8,921 bases of DNA, taken from assembly GCA_903911455.1 (NCBI GenBank), contig CAIWDQ010000142.1:1-8921 (forward strand), written 5' to 3'. A program made the position numbers and the translations under genes. The DNA comes from an uncultured bacterium. Lineage in GTDB: Bacteria; Bacteroidota; Bacteroidia; Bacteroidales; JACABE01. Below are positions 7,368 to 8,921 of the stretch, in pieces (within the stretch, counting starts at the first letter, position 1; each line of letters starts with the position of its first letter). The notes beneath the pieces were generated by a model. That model was not told where the DNA came from. It made no database searches and saw only the letters and a list, made by a program, of their open reading frames with translations.

Positions 7368-7381
7368 TTGATACTTATCAA
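7368..7381. promoter_or_regulatory. FNR/CRP-family operator candidate, TTGAT-N4-ATCAA
   Basis: TTGATACTTATCAA matches the classical FNR consensus at all ten defined bases. Its centre (7374.5) is about 122 bases upstream of the predicted cytochrome start of transcription, about 145 upstream of the predicted tatA start, and about 62 upstream of a start driven by the orphan -7 element at 7423-7430. That last distance is the usual activating position for this family. A second symmetry, ATACTT-ATC-AAGTAT (7371-7385), overlaps it. FNR-type control of an anaerobic respiratory cytochrome would make biological sense, but binding is inferred from the motif alone. Confidence 0.5.
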
Positions 7382-7422
7382 GTATTTGTTAAGTAATATC
7401 AATAAAATGAGCAGTAAAAATT

Positions 7423-7430
7423 TAAATTTG
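7423..7430 (+). promoter_or_regulatory. Orphan -7 element, possible activator-dependent tatA promoter
   Basis: TAAATTTG matches TAnnTTTG but has no TTTG about 19 bases upstream. A start near 7436 would place the FNR-type palindrome at about -62, an arrangement in which an activator replaces the missing -33 contact. The leader to tatA would be about 168 bases. Confidence 0.3.
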
Positions 7431-7482
7431 TAGCCTTTTTAAGATGTTTTAAGTTTTATAAAAAGAACTATAGACTATTATA

Positions 7483-7513
7483 TTTGTTAGTAAGTAAAAA
7501 AATAGTAATTTTG
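7483..7513 (+). promoter_or_regulatory. Promoter of tatAC
   Basis: TTTG (7483-7486), exactly 19 bases, then TAATTTTG (7506-7513) match the Bacteroidota -33/-7 consensus at all defined positions. Transcription would start near 7520, about 85 bases before the tatA ATG. Confidence 0.7.
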
Positions 7514-7604
7514 TAGATTCTATTGAATAATGATAAAACGTTCTTGCTTTTGAATATTAAGGATATAAAAAATACATAAAAAGTAAATAATTAATAAAAA
7601 AATA

Positions 7605-7817
7605 ATGACAACATTAATCATTTTAGGAATTTTAGGAGGCCAGGAAATATTACTTATATTAATAGCTATTCTTGTATTATTTGGTGGAAAAAAGATACCT
7701 GAATTAATGCGCGGAATTGGTAAAGGTGTGAGCGAATTCAATAAGGCCAAAGAAGGGATCTACGACGATCACGAAAAGAAAAAAGAGGAAGAAGAAAAGA
7801 AAGAAGTACCTAAATAA
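7605..7817 (+). CDS. tatA: Twin-arginine translocase subunit TatA
   Basis: This small inner-membrane protein of 70 residues multimerises to let folded twin-arginine precursors cross the membrane. It has the family layout: a short N-terminal extension, one membrane helix (about 13-26, starting after GGQE), the FGGKKIPEL hinge with the conserved Phe26-Gly27, an amphipathic helix (about 30-47, IPELMRGIGKGVSEFNKA) and a highly charged cytoplasmic tail (DDHEKKKEEEEKK). No TatB-type extension is present, and no tatB is seen here, so this subunit may serve both roles, as in minimal Tat systems. The ATG is preceded by an A-rich leader, and the tatC start lies 6 bases after the stop, so the pair is an operon. 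E. coli TatA is longer (89 residues), but short versions are usual elsewhere. Confidence 0.95.
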   Translation: MTTLIILGILGGQEILLILIAILVLFGGKKIPELMRGIGKGVSEFNKAKEGIYDDHEKKKEEEEKKEVPK

Positions 7818-7823
7818 TCATCT

Positions 7824-8651
7824 ATGCTAGGTTTTTTATATCGTTCATTTCGAGAGAAGGCAGACGATTCAACTTTCTGGGGACATATTGATGTTCTGAG
7901 AAAATATCTTTTTCGTGCTTTAATTTCAGTTATTGTTTTTACAGTAGGTGCTTTCTTTTTTAAGGAATTCTTATTTGATAAAGTAATTCTAGCTCCAAGT
8001 GAGCCTAGTTTTATTACGTATCAGGTATTATGTAAGTTGTCTGTTATGTTGCACATGCCCGATCTTTGTGTAACAAAGATTCCATTACAATTAATAAATA
8101 CAGAAATAGGAGGGCAGTTCCGTTATCATATTGTAATTTCTTTTGCTGTAGGTTTGATACTTGCTTTTCCTTTTATTATCTATCAGTTTTGGAAATTTAT
8201 TGAACCTGCTCTTACTGATTATGAAAAGAAGCAATCAAGAGGTATCGTATTTTATATCACAAGTTTATTTACAATAGGAGTCCTTTTTGGATATTATGTA
8301 ATTGCACCGCTCACTATCAACTTCCTTGCATCTTATGAATTAAGTGCTCTTATCAAAAACTATATTACTATTAGTTCATATATCTCAACAGTTTCAGTAT
8401 TGTCGTTTTCGATGGGAGTAGTTTTTGAATTACCACTATTAATATTATTTCTTACCAAAATAGGAGTTATTACACCTAAAATGCTAAGGAAATATCGCAA
8501 ATATGCTTATATAATCATACTTATAGTAGCAGGATTTATAACTCCTTCTACAGATATGTTTACACAGACAATAGTCTCAATACCACTTTGGTTGCTCTAC
8601 GAATTAAGCCTTATTTTATCGTTAAGAACTAAGAAAAGAGAAGTTAGTTAA
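7824..8651 (+). CDS. tatC: Twin-arginine translocase subunit TatC
   Basis: TatC is the membrane receptor that recognises twin-arginine signal peptides. The 275-residue sequence has six membrane helices by eye (about 28-47, 102-124, 141-163, 185-210, 227-240, 246-267). Family landmarks are present: the N-terminal cytoplasmic GHIDVLRK (20-27), LAFPFIIYQFWKFIEPAL and Glu134 after helix 2, Glu202 in VVFELP, and PSTDMFTQT with Asp243 and Gln248 in the last periplasmic loop. The Glu usual before LRK in E. coli TatC (HLIELRK) is Val24, with an Asp at 23; I believe this variation occurs in other Bacteroidota. The first periplasmic loop (about 48-98) is long and holds Cys70 and Cys82, which may form a disulfide. 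It follows tatA by 6 bases. No clear terminator follows the stop codon. Confidence 0.96.
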   Translation: MLGFLYRSFREKADDSTFWGHIDVLRKYLFRALISVIVFTVGAFFFKEFLFDKVILAPSEPSFITYQVLCKLSVMLHMPDLCVTKIPLQLINTEIGGQFRYHIVISFAVGLILAFPFIIYQFWKFIEPALTDYEKKQSRGIVFYITSLFTIGVLFGYYVIAPLTINFLASYELSALIKNYITISSYISTVSVLSFSMGVVFELPLLILFLTKIGVITPKMLRKYRKYAYIIILIVAGFITPSTDMFTQTIVSIPLWLLYELSLILSLRTKKREVS

Positions 8652-8723
8652 TCTCAATAGTATTTTTTTATAGGGTTAACTAAAAAAAGTCCAGTTTGTT
8701 TTTAAACATTTAATTGCATTTAT

Positions 8724-8739
8724 AGATACACTAGTATCT
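8724..8739. repeat. Inverted start of array 2
   Basis: AGATAC (8724-8729), ACTA, GTATCT (8734-8739) is a 6-base inverted repeat. The stretch AGATACACTAG (8724-8734) is the reverse complement of the unit junction CTAGTGTATCT that occurs between the second and third copies. The array thus opens with an inverted fragment of its own unit. Confidence 0.7.
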
Positions 8740-8921
8740 GATGATAATTTTTCTTGAGATCAAAATATCCTAATGTATCTGATGATAATTTTTTCTAAAA
8801 TCAATATATCCTAGTGTATCTGATGATAATTTTTCTTGAAATCAATATATCCTAATGTATCTGATGATAATTTTTCTTGAAATCAATATATCCTAATGTA
8901 TCTGATGATAATTTTTCTTGA
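8734..8921. repeat. Tandem array 2: 41-base unit, continues past window edge
   Basis: GTATCTGATGATAAT recurs at 8734, 8775, 8816, 8857 and 8898, an exact 41-base step. There are four full copies and 24 bases of a fifth at the right edge. Copies 3 and 4 are identical, and copies 1 and 2 differ at only a few bases. Each unit has a T-run (ATTTTTC) and ends in ATATCCTAAT or ATATCCTAGT. There are no variable spacers, so it is not a CRISPR, and no open frame runs through it as a recognisable protein. It begins 82 bases after the tatC stop. Total copy number is unknown because the array leaves the window. Confidence 0.95.

Larger units (their letters stand above)
7150..7604. other. 455-base divergent control region between cytochrome and tatA
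   Basis: I see no convincing gene: open frames here are short and of AT-rich filler composition. The region carries a leftward promoter (7258-7288), two palindromes of FNR/CRP type (7340-7351, 7368-7381), an orphan -7 element (7423-7430) and a rightward promoter (7483-7513). It is long for this otherwise compact window, consistent with a regulated divergent pair. Confidence 0.75.

Noticed and set aside
7520..7750. Minus-strand 76-codon open frame across tatA
   Set aside because: It lies antisense to a clear tatA and has no recognisable domain and a composition typical of a shadow frame.
7824..7910. TatC lacking the conserved N-terminal glutamate as a sign of lost function
   Set aside because: HIDVLRK in place of HLIELRK looks like a lineage variant: all other TatC landmarks are intact, the gene is full length and it is paired with a normal tatA.
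8644..8683. TTAGTTAA (8644-8651) and TTAACTAA (8676-8683) as a tatC terminator
   Set aside because: The arms are a perfect 8-base inverted repeat but contain few G or C bases, enclose a 24-base loop and are followed by A rather than T on the plus strand.

Overview
The window looks like chromosomal DNA of a Bacteroidota bacterium. The signs are strongly AT-rich intergenic DNA, A-rich leaders without Shine-Dalgarno sequences, two good matches to the Bacteroidota promoter (TTTG, 19 bases, TAnnTTTG), a TatC with the long cysteine-containing first periplasmic loop I associate with this phylum, and a GC-rich dispersed-type palindrome. The cytochrome suggests an anaerobic or facultatively respiring organism. 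I cannot name a genus.

Left part (1-5124, all minus strand). Four genes are packed head to tail: an MFS transporter, a secreted M23 (LytM-type) metallopeptidase whose start overlaps the transporter's stop by 8 bases, guaA (GMP synthase) 13 bases further on, and after another 15 bases a secreted LysM protein that runs off the left edge. No terminator is visible between them, so they are probably one transcription unit: an essential purine gene between two envelope genes. The first codons of the peptidase run through a GC-rich palindromic repeat, which appears to have become part of its export-signal region.

Middle (5125-5655). This stretch has no gene. It holds a possible -7 element for the transporter, a tandem array with a 41-base period that ends in a long imperfect hairpin, and a rho-independent terminator for the cytochrome gene.

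Right part (5656-8921). A membrane-anchored seven-haem cytochrome of the NapC/NirT superfamily, resembling Geobacter ImcH in layout, is transcribed leftward. tatA and tatC are transcribed rightward. The 455-base divergent region carries a promoter for each side and, between them, an exact FNR-type palindrome (TTGAT-N4-ATCAA) plus a second related palindrome. Oxygen or redox control of quinol oxidation and perhaps of Tat export is therefore a reasonable hypothesis. After tatC a second tandem array begins and continues off the right edge. It has the same 41-base period as the first array but an essentially different sequence.

Most genes here are ordinary. The notable items are the two equal-period arrays with inverted ends, the FNR-type site, the seven-haem cytochrome and the repeat-derived N-terminus of the peptidase.
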